From positions 1 through 64,000 of the forward strand of contig NZ_CP073084.1 in NCBI RefSeq assembly GCF_018137985.1: DNA of 64,000 bases, read 5' to 3'. The stretch is from Streptococcus oriscaviae (GTDB lineage Bacteria > Bacillota > Bacilli > Lactobacillales > Streptococcaceae). Under the pieces are notes generated by a model, which was given only the letters and a program-made list of their open reading frames with translations, was not told the origin of the DNA and ran no database searches. Positions 37,100 to 46,439 of this stretch are shown one piece after another (the first letter of the stretch is position 1; the number at the start of each line of letters is the position of its first letter). A program made the position numbers and the translations under genes.

Positions 37100-37402
37100 T
37101 TACAAGATAAAGGGTTCTATCGTCAATTCAACGTGGTCTCCGTACTTGGCGAGTAAATCGTCAGCCAAGGGATGGTAGAGTTCTCGAAGGACTTCAATTT
37201 TATCCGGAAACTGCTTGCCGATATAGTCAAATTTGCATTCGATGGTCAAAAAGAGCTGATGAAAGAGGGCGTTTATTTCTTCCAAACGAGCCAGCATTTC
37301 CTCATCGTCTTTCAAAAAATCAGGGATTTCTGTGCGATTATCAACAAAACCGTCAACTAATTTAACAGGGAAAGACCCGTACTCTAGGACAAATTCGTAC
37401 AT
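37100..37402 (-). CDS. Small acidic protein of unknown function
   Basis: A 100-residue, soluble, acidic protein (MYEFVLEYGSFPVKLVDGFV ... DDEEMLARLEEINALFHQLF ... DKIEVLRELYHPLADDLL). Helical, amphipathic segments predominate, with no signal peptide or metal motif. I do not recognise a family. It has a good ribosome-binding site (AAGGAG) and its own place between the pheT terminator and the divergent polyphosphate gene, so it is likely real. Codon use resembles the neighbours. Confidence 0.7.
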   Translation of the reverse strand: MYEFVLEYGSFPVKLVDGFVDNRTEIPDFLKDDEEMLARLEEINALFHQLFLTIECKFDYIGKQFPDKIEVLRELYHPLADDLLAKYGDHVELTIEPFIL

Positions 37403-37479
37403 AGTTGTTCTCCTTTTTGCTTCTTAGCAATATTGTAGCACAGTTTTTTCGGCGAAGAAAGCTAGATTCCCTAAAAGGC

Positions 37480-37496
37480 CTTAAGTTTTCTTTAAC
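37480..37496 (+). promoter_or_regulatory. CiaR-like repeat upstream of the VTC gene
   Basis: CTTAAG-TTTTC-TTTAAC has the hexamer, 5-base gap, hexamer layout of CiaR sites (NTTAAG-N5-WTTAAG) with a mismatch at the last base. It lies 98 bases before the start codon at 37594. This is a weak, pattern-only call. Confidence 0.25.
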
Positions 37497-37593
37497 CTTT
37501 CTTTCAGTTTCATTTAATTTTCAAACCGTACACTATGACTTGTAAAGCAAGCAGACATCTGCTCGTTACAAAAGTGTAAAGAAGGTAATTAAG

Positions 37594-38337
37594 ATGAAAA
37601 CAAGAATCGTCCAAAAACAATTTAAGCGTATCGAGTCTAAATATATCGTAGATGTGGCAACGTTTGCCCTTTTGGAAAAAGACTTGCTCAAACACATGGT
37701 AGCAGATGACTATGCCAAGTCCACTATTACCAACATTTATTTTGACAATGAGCATTTCGAGATGATCCAAGATTCTATCGCCAAGAAAAATGGTCGTGAG
37801 AAAATCCGCATGCGGGTCTACGATGCCAAGCCAACGGCAAATAGTCAGGCTTTCTTAGAAATCAAAAAGAAAGAGAACAAGGTAGGTTTCAAGTACCGCT
37901 TGACCTCAAATCCCGTATCTGTGACCAACTATATCGAAAAAGGGATTGCCGATGTGACCATCAAAGATGAAAAGGTCACCACCGAACTGGAAATGCTCCG
38001 TGAACGCTATGGAACCATCAAGCCGAAGATGTATATCTATTATGACCGGGTATCCTACCGAGGAAAAGAAGATCGAAAGGTGCGCTTGACCATCGACAAA
38101 AACCTCCTTTATCGGGATGTCGACGTGGCAGTTACCAAGGGTAAATTCGGTCGCCCTCTGCTAGACCCCAATAAGATGATCATGGAAATCAAGGTGCCTG
38201 AAGCCCTCCCAGACTGGTTGGCAGCTCTGCTTGATAAATACCAGATTGAAAAGCAGTCCTTCTCCAAATACGGCAATGCTTACAAGCTCGCCAGCAGTCT
38301 AGCGAGCGAGGAGGTATTGACTCATGCAGCTGTTTAA
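37594..38337 (+). CDS. VTC-domain polyphosphate polymerase-like protein
   Basis: A 247-residue single VTC domain without SPX or membrane segments. The basic tunnel residues of the family are visible: RIESKYIV, KIRMRVYD, FLEIKKKENKVG, RKVRLTIDKNLLYRD, MIMEIKVPEALPDWL (Glu metal ligand) and QSFSKYGNAYKLA (nucleophile-region Lys). Yeast Vtc4 makes polyphosphate from ATP, and bacterial relatives are presumed similar. It overlaps the DUF4956 membrane protein gene by 14 bases; these two are usually encoded together. The CotH-like kinase often found with them is absent here. Confidence 0.88.
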   Translation: MKTRIVQKQFKRIESKYIVDVATFALLEKDLLKHMVADDYAKSTITNIYFDNEHFEMIQDSIAKKNGREKIRMRVYDAKPTANSQAFLEIKKKENKVGFKYRLTSNPVSVTNYIEKGIADVTIKDEKVTTELEMLRERYGTIKPKMYIYYDRVSYRGKEDRKVRLTIDKNLLYRDVDVAVTKGKFGRPLLDPNKMIMEIKVPEALPDWLAALLDKYQIEKQSFSKYGNAYKLASSLASEEVLTHAAV

Positions 38338-39001
38338 TAGTATCTTTACCACCAGCAACTCCAACATCACTCTAACACAAATGGCTCTGACTCTAGGCGT
38401 CAGCCTTCTATTGGGAGTCCTGTTGGCGGCTGTTTACAAGTACAAATCCAATTATAGTAAGGAATTTGTCATCACCTTGAGTCTGATGCCCAGTCTGATT
38501 GCCGTTATCATCTTTCTGGTGAACGGCAACCTAGGTACCAGTGTGGCAGTAGCAGGAACTTTCGGGCTAATCAAGTTTCGATCGGCCGCAGGGTCATCCA
38601 AGGAAATGCTGGCAGTTCTTCTAGCCATGACCATTGGTTTGGCAACAGGTATGGGTTATCTAGGTCTGGCAGTCATTGTCACAGTCTTTCTCTCCCTTGC
38701 TATCCTGATTTTTGAAAACACCAAGTTTGTGCAAGTGGATAAAAACCGCCGCCACCTAGTAATTACTGTTCCAAAGGAATTTGATTACCACCAATTCTTT
38801 GAAAAGCAGTTTGAACAGTCTTGCAAGGAGGCGACACTCTTATCCGTTCGCTACAAGAAGAAAAAAGAAGCCCTTATCCTTGAATATCAGATTACACTAG
38901 ATAAGGCCATCTCAGACAAGCAGGTTCTGGACGCCGTATTGGCAGCAGGGCCAATGGATGTAGTGGTTAACAAACAAGTACCAAAACGCAAGTTCCTCTA
39001 A
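38324..39001 (+). CDS. DUF4956 membrane protein
   Basis: A 225-residue protein with four N-terminal membrane helices (about residues 14-130) around the conserved loop GTFGLIKFRSAAGSSKEMLAVLLAMTIGLATGMGYLGLA. A cytoplasmic domain of about 85 residues follows (FVQVDKNRRHLVITVPKEFD...). The F-R-S/T-x-x-G-x-x-K-E-M motif is the family hallmark. It always appears beside VTC-type polymerases, so it may anchor the enzyme or move its product across the membrane; this is inferred from context. A long terminator follows. Confidence 0.85.
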   Translation: MQLFNSIFTTSNSNITLTQMALTLGVSLLLGVLLAAVYKYKSNYSKEFVITLSLMPSLIAVIIFLVNGNLGTSVAVAGTFGLIKFRSAAGSSKEMLAVLLAMTIGLATGMGYLGLAVIVTVFLSLAILIFENTKFVQVDKNRRHLVITVPKEFDYHQFFEKQFEQSCKEATLLSVRYKKKKEALILEYQITLDKAISDKQVLDAVLAAGPMDVVVNKQVPKRKFL

Positions 39002-39015
39002 TACCAAAAATAGAA

Positions 39016-39059
39016 AAAAGGCTCCAAACTACTTTTAGGAAGTTGGTTTGGAGTCTTTT
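39016..39059. terminator. Bidirectional terminator after the DUF4956 gene
   Basis: AAAAGgCTCCAAAC pairs with GTTTGGAGtCTTTT around a loop of about 16 bases, with A/T runs on both sides. It also ends the minus-strand gene at 39078. Confidence 0.85.
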
Positions 39060-39077
39060 GTTTTCGATAAAGGGAGA

Positions 39078-40229
39078 TTAGTTGCCCCAGAATGTGTTTG
39101 CGATAGCTTGCCCCTGCTGGATTTTAGCCCATTGCTGGTCAGTTGACAGTTGGTTACCAGAATCACAGGAAGCAAATCCGCATTGGTGAGAGAGGTAGAG
39201 ACGCTCTTTCGGTATAATCTTGCTGGCTTCTTCTAGGAGCTTGTAGACCCGTTCTTCATCATCCAGTTGGCTGGTTTTGCTCGAGAGAAGTCCGAGAACG
39301 ACCTCGACATTCTTATCACGCAGACTTTCCAAGGCTTTCAAATCGCCGGCACGATCGTCATCCCACTCAAGGAAGAAGCGGTCATAATTCTGGTCACGCA
39401 AGAATTTCTCAGCGATTGCTTCATAGGTACCACCAGCCGCATGACGGCTCTCATAGTTTCCGCGGCAATTGTGAGTCCAAACAGTCAGACCGAGTTCGTG
39501 GCCGATTGCCACTACGGCGTTGTTGATGGCGACAAATTCATCTGCTAAAGCTGCCAGAGCTTCTGGGTCATCCTGTGGGAAGAAGGGGACAGGGTTGGCT
39601 GGGTCAAAGAGTTCCCAGAGGCAGTCGTCAAATTGGACGATTTGGCCGCCAGCAGCCTTGTAATCTTCCAGAAATTCACGGTAGGCCTTCAAAAGCCCTT
39701 GTTTGAGGTCTTCGCGGGTCTTGTAAACCTGATCTGGCCCCACTTGACCGTTGAAAACAGCGAGTTCAGTAAAGGCATGGGCAGGCCCCCAGACAGTCAG
39801 TTTGGTCTGAGAATCACCAGCCAATTCTTTCACTGTTTTGAAAATGTCGATAAAGTGGTGGTTTCTTCCAGACAACTCTTCGGTGATGCGCAAGCCGATG
39901 TCCTTACGCGTCTCAAAAATGGTACCGTCAGGGTTTTTAAATGGGTAGCCATGCTCAGCAATATAGCGCTCTACACCCTTTAATCCCCAAGCAAAATCTA
40001 AGTGCCACATGGATTTGGAAAATTCTCCGTCAGTCACAATGTCAACTCCATTGGCTTTTTGCTCTGCTACAATCGCTGCAATGGTTTGCTTTTCGAGGTC
40101 TTGATAGTCGGGAAAGGCATCATAGAAAGGATATTGAATGTCTTCTCTTTCCTCAATTTGGCGTTTAATATCGAGTAAGTCTGCTGGACGCAGTAGGGAA
40201 CCAACTAATTGAAAACGTGAATGTGTCAT
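39078..40229 (-). CDS. MetE-like cobalamin-independent methyltransferase (YxjG/YxjH type)
   Basis: A 383-residue protein corresponding to the catalytic C-terminal half of MetE. Seen are QLVGSLLRPADLLDIKRQ, NGVDIVTDGEFSKSMWHLDF, IVQFDDCLWELFDP, WTHNCRGNYES (zinc-site H-x-C) and LYLSHQCGFAS (second Cys). It likely moves a methyl group to homocysteine or a related thiol. The short YxjG/YxjH forms lack the folate-binding N-terminal half, so the donor is uncertain. A MET-box (40318-40334) lies 66 bases upstream of its predicted start site, supporting methionine control. Confidence 0.88.
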   Translation of the reverse strand: MTHSRFQLVGSLLRPADLLDIKRQIEEREDIQYPFYDAFPDYQDLEKQTIAAIVAEQKANGVDIVTDGEFSKSMWHLDFAWGLKGVERYIAEHGYPFKNPDGTIFETRKDIGLRITEELSGRNHHFIDIFKTVKELAGDSQTKLTVWGPAHAFTELAVFNGQVGPDQVYKTREDLKQGLLKAYREFLEDYKAAGGQIVQFDDCLWELFDPANPVPFFPQDDPEALAALADEFVAINNAVVAIGHELGLTVWTHNCRGNYESRHAAGGTYEAIAEKFLRDQNYDRFFLEWDDDRAGDLKALESLRDKNVEVVLGLLSSKTSQLDDEERVYKLLEEASKIIPKERLYLSHQCGFASCDSGNQLSTDQQWAKIQQGQAIANTFWGN

Positions 40230-40266
40230 AATAAACCTCTCTTTTCCTTCTTTGAATCTTGTTTCT

Positions 40267-40368
40267 ATTGTAGCCCAAGTATCTTCTTTTGAAAAATAGT
40301 TATTTTGGGGTCAAATGTATAGTTCAAAACTATAACTATAAAGATTTTGGTTATAGTTTGATAAAATA
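40267..40368. promoter_or_regulatory. Divergent promoter region with two MET-boxes (MtaR)
   Basis: TATAGTTCAAAACTATA (40318-40334) matches the streptococcal MtaR consensus TATAGTTTnAAACTATA at 15 of 16 fixed bases. Its centre is about 66 bases upstream of the start site predicted from the minus-strand -10 TACAAT (40267-40272). A weaker copy, TATAGTTTGATAAAATA (40352-40368), is centred about 64 bases before the start predicted from the plus-strand TATAAT (40412-40417). LysR-type activators bind near -65. Confidence 0.65.
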
Positions 40369-40479
40369 TTAAACGACCAGCAAAAGACTGTCTAAGGATC
40401 TCCACTTATGATATAATGGTCTTTGCAGTAAAAAACGAACGTTTTTTTCGTGAATGTGAAAAAAGAAAATGAGGCTATA

Positions 40480-41646
40480 ATGAAAAAACAAGCTCCTTTT
40501 ATGGTTATTGGCATTATGATGCTAGGAGTGGTGATGCGAGTGCCCTTTACAGCTGTTCCGGCAGTCTTGCCTGATATAGCAGCAGGCTTGGGCGTTTCTG
40601 TCAGTGATTTAGGTATTCTGACCTCTATTCCTCTCCTGATGTTTGCCTTTTGCTCAACGCTTGCGCCGCGACTGGCCGCAAAATTTGGTTTGGAACAGTT
40701 GATTGCCATTGTTCTTTTGACGATGGCAGCAGGTTCTTTTATACGAATCTTTAATCTTCCCAGTCTTTATCTAGGTACCATGTTGGTTGGAGCTTCCATT
40801 GCCATTATCAATGTCTTGTTGCCTAGCTTGGTTGCAGTGCACTTTCCCCATAAGATCGGGCTGTATAGTACGTTTTACATTACCTTGATGGGCTGTGCCG
40901 CCACCTTGGGGGCGATGGTCGCAGTGCCGATTGTTGCCGCTAGTTCTTGGCAATTTTTTATCCTTCTCCTGTCTGGAGCAGTGGTCTTGGCCTTAGCATT
41001 CTGGCTGCCAAATGTCAGAAACAATCACCGATTTGATCAAGCAAGAGGAGAAAGGGCGACAAGCTCCCTCTGGAAAAATAAAGGGGCTCTGATTTTCCTC
41101 CTGTTTGGCGGTTTGCAGTCTACCATTTTTTATACCGAGATGACTTGGTTGCCTACTATTTCCCAAACAATTGGCCTTGGAAAAGCAGAAGCAGGTTTTC
41201 TGCTGGGAGTGTTCAGTATGACCAGTATTCCCATGTCCATGATTATTCCTGCCCTCTTGACCCGCATGAAAAAGGAGCAGCGGGCTTGGATGATGTTGGG
41301 ACTATCGAGTTTAACCGTAGTAGGTTTGCTTCTCATGCTGATTGCGCCGGCTAATTTTCTCCTTTGGATGCTCATTCACTTCATGTTGGGGGTCTCAACA
41401 GGTGCGCTCTTCCCTTATATGATGTTGAGCTTCACTCTGAAAACCAGCAACAGTCAAGCGACAGCCGAGCTTTCGGGCATGGTGCAAGCAGGAGGCTATC
41501 TGATTGCCTCTGTCGGCCCCTTCCTTTTGGGCTACAGTTATCCAATGTTTGGCTCTTGGCTTCCGCTGATTAGCGTCTTATTGTTAACCTGCGTGATGAT
41601 GATGTGGACCATTTGGATGATTGAAAAGGAAGAGATTATCCATTAG
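40480..41646 (+). CDS. MFS transporter, CynX/NimT-like
   Basis: A 388-residue transporter with 12 predicted helices: MVIGIMMLGVVMRVPFTAVP, LPDIAAGLGVSVSDLGILTS and SMIIPALLTRMKKEQRAW. The CynX/NimT group exports or imports small anions and heterocycles; the substrate is not readable. I start at 40480, with GAGG 5 bases upstream; a GTG at 40450 adds ten residues. It is divergent from the MetE-like gene and has a MET-box-like site at -64. It may therefore carry a methionine-related or sulfur compound; that is inference. Confidence 0.85.
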   Translation: MKKQAPFMVIGIMMLGVVMRVPFTAVPAVLPDIAAGLGVSVSDLGILTSIPLLMFAFCSTLAPRLAAKFGLEQLIAIVLLTMAAGSFIRIFNLPSLYLGTMLVGASIAIINVLLPSLVAVHFPHKIGLYSTFYITLMGCAATLGAMVAVPIVAASSWQFFILLLSGAVVLALAFWLPNVRNNHRFDQARGERATSSLWKNKGALIFLLFGGLQSTIFYTEMTWLPTISQTIGLGKAEAGFLLGVFSMTSIPMSMIIPALLTRMKKEQRAWMMLGLSSLTVVGLLLMLIAPANFLLWMLIHFMLGVSTGALFPYMMLSFTLKTSNSQATAELSGMVQAGGYLIASVGPFLLGYSYPMFGSWLPLISVLLLTCVMMMWTIWMIEKEEIIH

Positions 41647-41657
41647 AAGATAAAAAG

Positions 41658-41690
41658 AGAGGTTGGGGCAGTCCCAACCTCTTTCAAGTG
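41658..41690. terminator. Hairpin after the MFS gene
   Basis: AGAGGTTGGG / CCCAACCTCT around a 5-base loop. The stronger T run is on the minus strand; on the plus strand only TTTC follows. Confidence 0.6.
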
Positions 41691-41711
41691 AAAAAATAGT
41701 TTTAACCAAAC

Positions 41712-41732
41712 AAAAAAGAGGGTCCCCTCTTT
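41712..41732 (-). terminator. Terminator of the DUF3042 gene
   Basis: On the minus strand AAAGAGG / CCTCTTT around a 4-base loop, followed by six T. Confidence 0.75.
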
Positions 41733-41733
41733 C

Positions 41734-41904
41734 TTAGTGTGCCACACGGCGGCGAGCCGCTTTTTTGCGATTTTCTTCAATGAATGCTTCTTTCAACTCT
41801 TCTGGCTCGATGATGGTCTTGTGGATCGCATACACAGCACCTGCTGCAAGCGCCACGGTTGTGAAAACACCGGCCAAGAAACCTTTACCAAAACCTTTAC
41901 ACAT
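41734..41904 (-). CDS. DUF3042 family small membrane protein
   Basis: A 56-residue protein: MCKGFGKGFLAGVFTTVALA followed by AGAVYAIHKTIIEPEELKEA and a basic tail (KKAARRRVAH). One transmembrane helix lies near residues 8-30. This matches DUF3042, a family of short proteins in lactic acid bacteria with no known role. I start at 41904 (AGGAGAAACGACT before the ATG); a 103-codon reading from 42045 would run through the miaA promoter. It is divergent from miaA. Confidence 0.88.
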   Translation of the reverse strand: MCKGFGKGFLAGVFTTVALAAGAVYAIHKTIIEPEELKEAFIEENRKKAARRRVAH

Positions 41905-41972
41905 AGTCGTTTCTCCTTTACTTATGTTATAATAGATTTTAACCAAAAACCAAAAAATTTTCAAGGAAAAAG

Positions 41973-42857
41973 ATGAAAACCAAACTAATCGTTGTTCTTG
42001 GCCCAACGGCCGTCGGAAAAACAGCTCTGGGGATTGAGCTGGCACAGGCTTATAATGGAGAAATTATCAGCGGTGACAGCCAGCAGGTTTACCGTCAGCT
42101 GGATATTGGCACAGCCAAGGCGACAGAAGAAGAACAAAGTCAGGCCCGGCACCACCTGATTGATGTGCGGGATGTGACCGAGACTTACTCGGTCTACGAC
42201 TTCGTAAAGGAAGCTCAGGAAAAAATAGAAGAGATTACCAGCCGAGGAAAGCTCCCCATACTGGTAGGAGGCACTGGACTCTACCTGCAAAGTCTGCTGG
42301 AGGGCTATCATTTGGGCGGTCAGGTGGACCAGCAGCAGGTGCTGGCCTATCGGGCAGAGTTGGAAGCCCTATCGGATGAGGATTTAGGAAAAATGGCAGA
42401 GCAGGCAGGTTATGACAGCTCTCAAACAAGTCGGCGTCGGCTGATTCGTACCTTGGAGTTGGCTCAGTTTGGCAAGGAGCTAGAGAACAAACCAACTCCC
42501 TATCAGGCGCTTCTCATTGCCCTGACTGATGACCGTCAGGCTCTTTATGACCGAATCAATCAACGGGTGGATCGGATGATGGAGCAAGGACTTTTAGAGG
42601 AGGTGACCTGGCTCCACCAGAACCACCCGACTGCTCAGGCAGCCATGGGGATTGGCTATAAGGAATTTTTCCCCTATCTGGATGGGCAGATAAGTCTGGA
42701 TGAAGCGCTTGATAAGGTCAAACAGAGTAGCCGCCGTTTTGCTAAGAGGCAGTTGACCTGGTTCAGAAACCGCATGAAGGTTGAATGGTATCAGGTTTCA
42801 GATCCCCAGTACAAGGAGAAAATCCGCGGGGCAGTAGAGGAGTTTTTACATGATTGA
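41973..42857 (+). CDS. miaA: tRNA dimethylallyltransferase
   Basis: A 294-residue enzyme. The P-loop is [16 protein letters not shown], followed by [18 protein letters not shown] (D-S-x-Q-x-Y) and [18 protein letters not shown], then [18 protein letters not shown]. The tRNA-binding part has [14 protein letters not shown] and [13 protein letters not shown]. It adds a dimethylallyl group to N6 of A37 in tRNAs reading UNN codons. It heads an operon of overlapping genes (hflX, an unknown, rnz, an SDR), most of them in RNA metabolism. Confidence 0.95.
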   Translation: MKTKLIVVLGPTAVGKTALGIELAQAYNGEIISGDSQQVYRQLDIGTAKATEEEQSQARHHLIDVRDVTETYSVYDFVKEAQEKIEEITSRGKLPILVGGTGLYLQSLLEGYHLGGQVDQQQVLAYRAELEALSDEDLGKMAEQAGYDSSQTSRRRLIRTLELAQFGKELENKPTPYQALLIALTDDRQALYDRINQRVDRMMEQGLLEEVTWLHQNHPTAQAAMGIGYKEFFPYLDGQISLDEALDKVKQSSRRFAKRQLTWFRNRMKVEWYQVSDPQYKEKIRGAVEEFLHD

Positions 42858-44100
42858 AACCCAGAAAGAACAAGAACGCGCCCTTTTAATGGGGGTAGAG
42901 TTACAAGATACAGAGCATTTCGAGATGTCCATGGAGGAGCTAGCCAGTCTTGCAAAGACTGCTGGTGCCTTGGTCAAGGGTGTTTACACTCAAAAACGCG
43001 ACAAGTACGACAGCAAGACCTTTGTCGGCTCTGGTAAGCTGGAGGAAATCGCCCAAATGGTAGAAGCAGATGAGATTGATACCGTAATTGTCAACAACCG
43101 TCTGACTCCGCGGCAGAATGTCAACTTGGAAGAGGTCTTGGGAGTGAAAGTTATCGACCGGATGCAGCTGATTTTGGACATTTTTGCCATGCGGGCCCGC
43201 AGCCATGAAGGGAAATTACAGGTTCATCTGGCCCAGCTCAAGTATATGCTGCCGCGCCTGGTCGGTCAAGGGATTATGCTCAGTCGGCAGGCTGGAGGAA
43301 TCGGCTCACGCGGTCCGGGAGAAAGCCAGCTGGAACTTAATCGCCGCAGCATTCGCAACCAGATTCATGATATTGAACGCCAGCTCAAGACCGTTGAAAA
43401 AAATCGTGCAACGGTGCGGGAGCGTCGCTTGCAATCGGGTGTCTTTAAGATAGGCTTGATTGGCTATACTAATGCCGGCAAGTCTACGATTATGAACGCC
43501 ATGACGGACAAACGTCAATATGAAGCAGATGAACTGTTTGCTACTTTGGATGCGACCACTAAGCAGATCAATCTGTCTGGCAAGTTCAATGTGACGCTGA
43601 CAGACACGGTTGGTTTCATACAGGATTTGCCGACGGAGTTGATTTCAGCCTTTAAGTCCACACTTGAAGAGTCGATGAATGTGGATCTCCTGCTTCATGT
43701 CATTGACGCATCTGACCCCAATCATAGTGAGCAGGAGCGCGTTGTACTGGACATCCTCAAGGAGCTGGATATGCTGGACATCCCTCGGTTGGCGCTTTAT
43801 AATAAACTGGACAAGACGGATGACCAGTTTACCCCCAGTCAATACCCCCATGTCATGCTGTCGGCCAAGGATGAACAGGCTAAGAGCCACATCCAGATGA
43901 TGGTCTTAGCCAAGATCAAAACCATGTTTCATCCCTTTGAGGTCAAAGTGTCTCTGGCTCACTCCTACAAGCTGCACGACTTAGAGAAAATCACCTTGAT
44001 TGAGAAGCGGAGCTACGAGGACGATATGGAAATCGTATCCGGCTATATTGCTCCAAACAACAAATGGAAATTGGAAGAATTTTATGACGGATTATCTTGA
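42850..44100 (+). CDS. hflX: GTPase HflX
   Basis: A 416-residue ribosome-associated GTPase. The N-terminal HflX domain ([44 protein letters not shown]-like [14 protein letters not shown]) precedes a G domain with G1 [16 protein letters not shown]2 [12 protein letters not shown]3 DTVGFI and G4 NKLDK. HflX splits stalled or heat-damaged ribosomes. It overlaps miaA by 8 bases and the next gene by 17, so the message is polycistronic. Confidence 0.95.
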   Translation: MIETQKEQERALLMGVELQDTEHFEMSMEELASLAKTAGALVKGVYTQKRDKYDSKTFVGSGKLEEIAQMVEADEIDTVIVNNRLTPRQNVNLEEVLGVKVIDRMQLILDIFAMRARSHEGKLQVHLAQLKYMLPRLVGQGIMLSRQAGGIGSRGPGESQLELNRRSIRNQIHDIERQLKTVEKNRATVRERRLQSGVFKIGLIGYTNAGKSTIMNAMTDKRQYEADELFATLDATTKQINLSGKFNVTLTDTVGFIQDLPTELISAFKSTLEESMNVDLLLHVIDASDPNHSEQERVVLDILKELDMLDIPRLALYNKLDKTDDQFTPSQYPHVMLSAKDEQAKSHIQMMVLAKIKTMFHPFEVKVSLAHSYKLHDLEKITLIEKRSYEDDMEIVSGYIAPNNKWKLEEFYDGLS

Positions 44101-44716
44101 TTTGGCCTTGACCTATGGCGGCTTTACTAGTCTTGACAAGGTTTACTTGGCTAGAAAATTGGCCGGTCTGACTGACCAGCAGAAGCTAGATTTTATCACG
44201 CCGCCTCCTTCGGTAATCAATGCTTATTTTGCCGAGATCTACCAGAAACAATCTCCAGAGGCTGCGACAGACTATTATCTGAACCTCTCTTGTCAGCTCG
44301 GCCTTTTTCCAAGCCAGCCGTCTTTTGAGGAGGACAAGCCCTTTGTTCGTCTGAATCTGTCTGGTAAATCCTTTGGTTTTGCCTATGTCAATGAGGCTGG
44401 CTTGGCCCAAGTCTTTTCTGAAGAAAAGGTAGAAGCAAGACCTCAGCTTTTGTTTGAACTAGCCCAGATTTTCCCCCACTACAAGGTGTTTGTGGAGGAA
44501 GGGGTTGTCTTCATGAAGGAAATGGTGATAGATGAGGAGAGTCTGCTGCCGCAGGTAACGGACTATCTCTTGACCGATGTGGCGGCCAATGAGGATTGGG
44601 TACGGATTTCAGGCTTGAATCAGGAAGAGGTAGTGGAGGCTGCAGGTTGTTATTCGGGGCAGCTCTATGCTGCTTGGTCGGGTCGGACAGCTCTCCTTTA
44701 TATTAAACAAGAATAG
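44084..44716 (+). CDS. Conserved protein of unknown function in the miaA-hflX-rnz operon
   Basis: A 210-residue soluble protein starting [20 protein letters not shown] inside the 3' end of hflX. Later segments are [40 protein letters not shown] and [21 protein letters not shown] see no cofactor motif; a label such as cystathionine beta-lyase would not fit, because no PLP lysine motif is present. A start at 44084 avoids 28 out-of-frame residues within hflX. Placement between hflX and rnz points to RNA or ribosome quality control, but that is only context. Confidence 0.75.
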   Translation: MTDYLDLALTYGGFTSLDKVYLARKLAGLTDQQKLDFITPPPSVINAYFAEIYQKQSPEAATDYYLNLSCQLGLFPSQPSFEEDKPFVRLNLSGKSFGFAYVNEAGLAQVFSEEKVEARPQLLFELAQIFPHYKVFVEEGVVFMKEMVIDEESLLPQVTDYLLTDVAANEDWVRISGLNQEEVVEAAGCYSGQLYAAWSGRTALLYIKQE

Positions 44717-44726
44717 AAAGAAAAGT

Positions 44727-45656
44727 ATGCAAATTCAATTTTTAGGAACTGGGGCAGGTCAGCCCTCTAAGGCACGCAATGTATCCAGTCTTGCCTTAAA
44801 GTTGCTGGATGAGATCAATGAAGTCTGGCTCTTTGACTGCGGTGAAGGAACACAGAACCGAATTCTGGAGACGACAATTCGTCCGCGTAAGGTGTCTAAA
44901 ATCTTTATTACCCATCTGCATGGTGACCATATTTTTGGTCTGCCAGGTTTCTTATCCAGTCGTTCCTTCCAGTCTAGTGAGGAGCAGACGGACATTGAAC
45001 TCTACGGCCCTGTCGGCATCAAAGCCTTTGTACTAGCGAGTTTGAAGGTGTCAGGCTCACGCCTGCCTTACCGTATCTATTTCCATGAGTTTGAGGTGGA
45101 TAAGGTAAGCAAGGTGCTTGAAACAGATAAATTCACGGTATATGCAGACAAGTTGGACCATACGATACCTTGTGTCGGCTATCGTGTCATGCAAAAAGAT
45201 TTGGAAGGAACCTTGGATGCAGATGCTCTGCGCGCAGCAGGTGTACCTTTTGGCCCTCTTTTTGGAAAAATCAAGAGTGGGCAGGATGTGGTGCTGGAAG
45301 ATGGGAGAACCATCTTTGCTTCTGATTATCTCTCTCCGCCTCGTCCGGGTAAGGTGGTAACCATTCTGGGAGATACGCGCAAGTGTCATGCTAGCGTGCG
45401 CCTAGCCGTCAATGCGGATGTGCTGGTGCATGAGTCTACCTATGGTAAGGGTGATGAGCGGATTGCTCGTAAGCACGGTCATTCGACCAATATGGAGGCT
45501 GCTGAGGTGGCGCGTGAGGCGGGAGTGAGGCAGTTGTTGCTGAATCACATCAGTCCACGCTTTCTTTCCAAAGATGTCAGTCAGTTGCGCCGCGATGCTA
45601 GTAAGATTTTTGAGCGGGTTCATGTTGTCAAAGATCTTGAGGAAATTGAGCTATGA
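44727..45656 (+). CDS. rnz: Ribonuclease Z
   Basis: A 309-residue metallo-beta-lactamase-fold enzyme of the long bacterial RNase Z type. Seen are [35 protein letters not shown], the zinc motif [20 protein letters not shown], the exosite arm (residues about 150-200) and [20 protein letters not shown] with [11 protein letters not shown]. It cuts pre-tRNAs after the discriminator base. This suits the one tRNA gene in this window, which lacks an encoded CCA. I start at 44727 (MQIQFLGTG). It overlaps the following SDR gene by 4 bases. Confidence 0.95.
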   Translation: MQIQFLGTGAGQPSKARNVSSLALKLLDEINEVWLFDCGEGTQNRILETTIRPRKVSKIFITHLHGDHIFGLPGFLSSRSFQSSEEQTDIELYGPVGIKAFVLASLKVSGSRLPYRIYFHEFEVDKVSKVLETDKFTVYADKLDHTIPCVGYRVMQKDLEGTLDADALRAAGVPFGPLFGKIKSGQDVVLEDGRTIFASDYLSPPRPGKVVTILGDTRKCHASVRLAVNADVLVHESTYGKGDERIARKHGHSTNMEAAEVAREAGVRQLLLNHISPRFLSKDVSQLRRDASKIFERVHVVKDLEEIEL

Positions 45657-46408
45657 GAACTATTTTGATAACAGGGGCTTCTGGTGGTTTGGTAGAGAAG
45701 ATGGTTCCGCTTTTGTCAGATGATTTTTTGATTTTGCTGGGGAGGGATCGGGAAAAAATCGAGCAACTCTATGCCTACCACGAGAAAAAAGTTGTCTTTG
45801 ATGTGGATATTCGTGACGAGGCAGCCTTGTTGGCCTTCTTTGAGATGTTGGATTGTCAGTATGGGCAGCTTGATATTCTAATTAACAACGCTGGTTTTGC
45901 TGTGTATGATGATTTTGAAACCTTCACTAATCAGCAGGTTCAGGATATGTTTGATATCAATACCTTTGCCCCCATGACCTTGTGTCGTTTGGCAGGCAAG
46001 CGGATGAAGGAGAGGCAGTCGGGTCAGATTGTCAATATCGTTTCTATGAGTGGTCATATCGCAACAGCCAAGTCTTCTGTGTACTCGGCTAGTAAGTTTG
46101 CGGCCCTTGGTTTTTCCAATGCCATTCGCTTAGAGTTAGCCAAGTATGGTGTGACTGTCACAACGGTCAATCCGGGGCCAATCGCTACTGGCTTCTTTGA
46201 ACTGGCAGATCCAGACGGCAGCTATCAAGAGAGTGTCAAAGCCTTTTTGCTCCAACCAGATGTGGTTGCCAAAAAGATTGCTGCTAGTCTGGGAAGCAGG
46301 AAGCGGGAGGTCAATCTTCCGTGGACACTAAACCTAGCCCGCATCTTCTACACTCTCTTTCCAAGGTTTTCAGATTGGCTGGCCGTTCATGTTTTTAATT
46401 ACAAATAA
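45653..46408 (+). CDS. Short-chain dehydrogenase/reductase
   Basis: A 251-residue Rossmann-fold protein. The catalytic residues are intact: NNAG ([16 protein letters not shown]), Ser in [10 protein letters not shown], and [12 protein letters not shown]. The cofactor loop [11 protein letters not shown] departs from T-G-x3-G-x-G: the last Gly is Val. It is a classical SDR by length, possibly of the YqjQ/DltE group. Substrate unknown. It is the last gene of the miaA operon and is followed by a terminator shared with the convergent carboxypeptidase gene. Confidence 0.88.
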   Translation: MRTILITGASGGLVEKMVPLLSDDFLILLGRDREKIEQLYAYHEKKVVFDVDIRDEAALLAFFEMLDCQYGQLDILINNAGFAVYDDFETFTNQQVQDMFDINTFAPMTLCRLAGKRMKERQSGQIVNIVSMSGHIATAKSSVYSASKFAALGFSNAIRLELAKYGVTVTTVNPGPIATGFFELADPDGSYQESVKAFLLQPDVVAKKIAASLGSRKREVNLPWTLNLARIFYTLFPRFSDWLAVHVFNYK

Positions 46409-46439
46409 GGACTCTGTATCTTTAGAAGTTTACAACACT

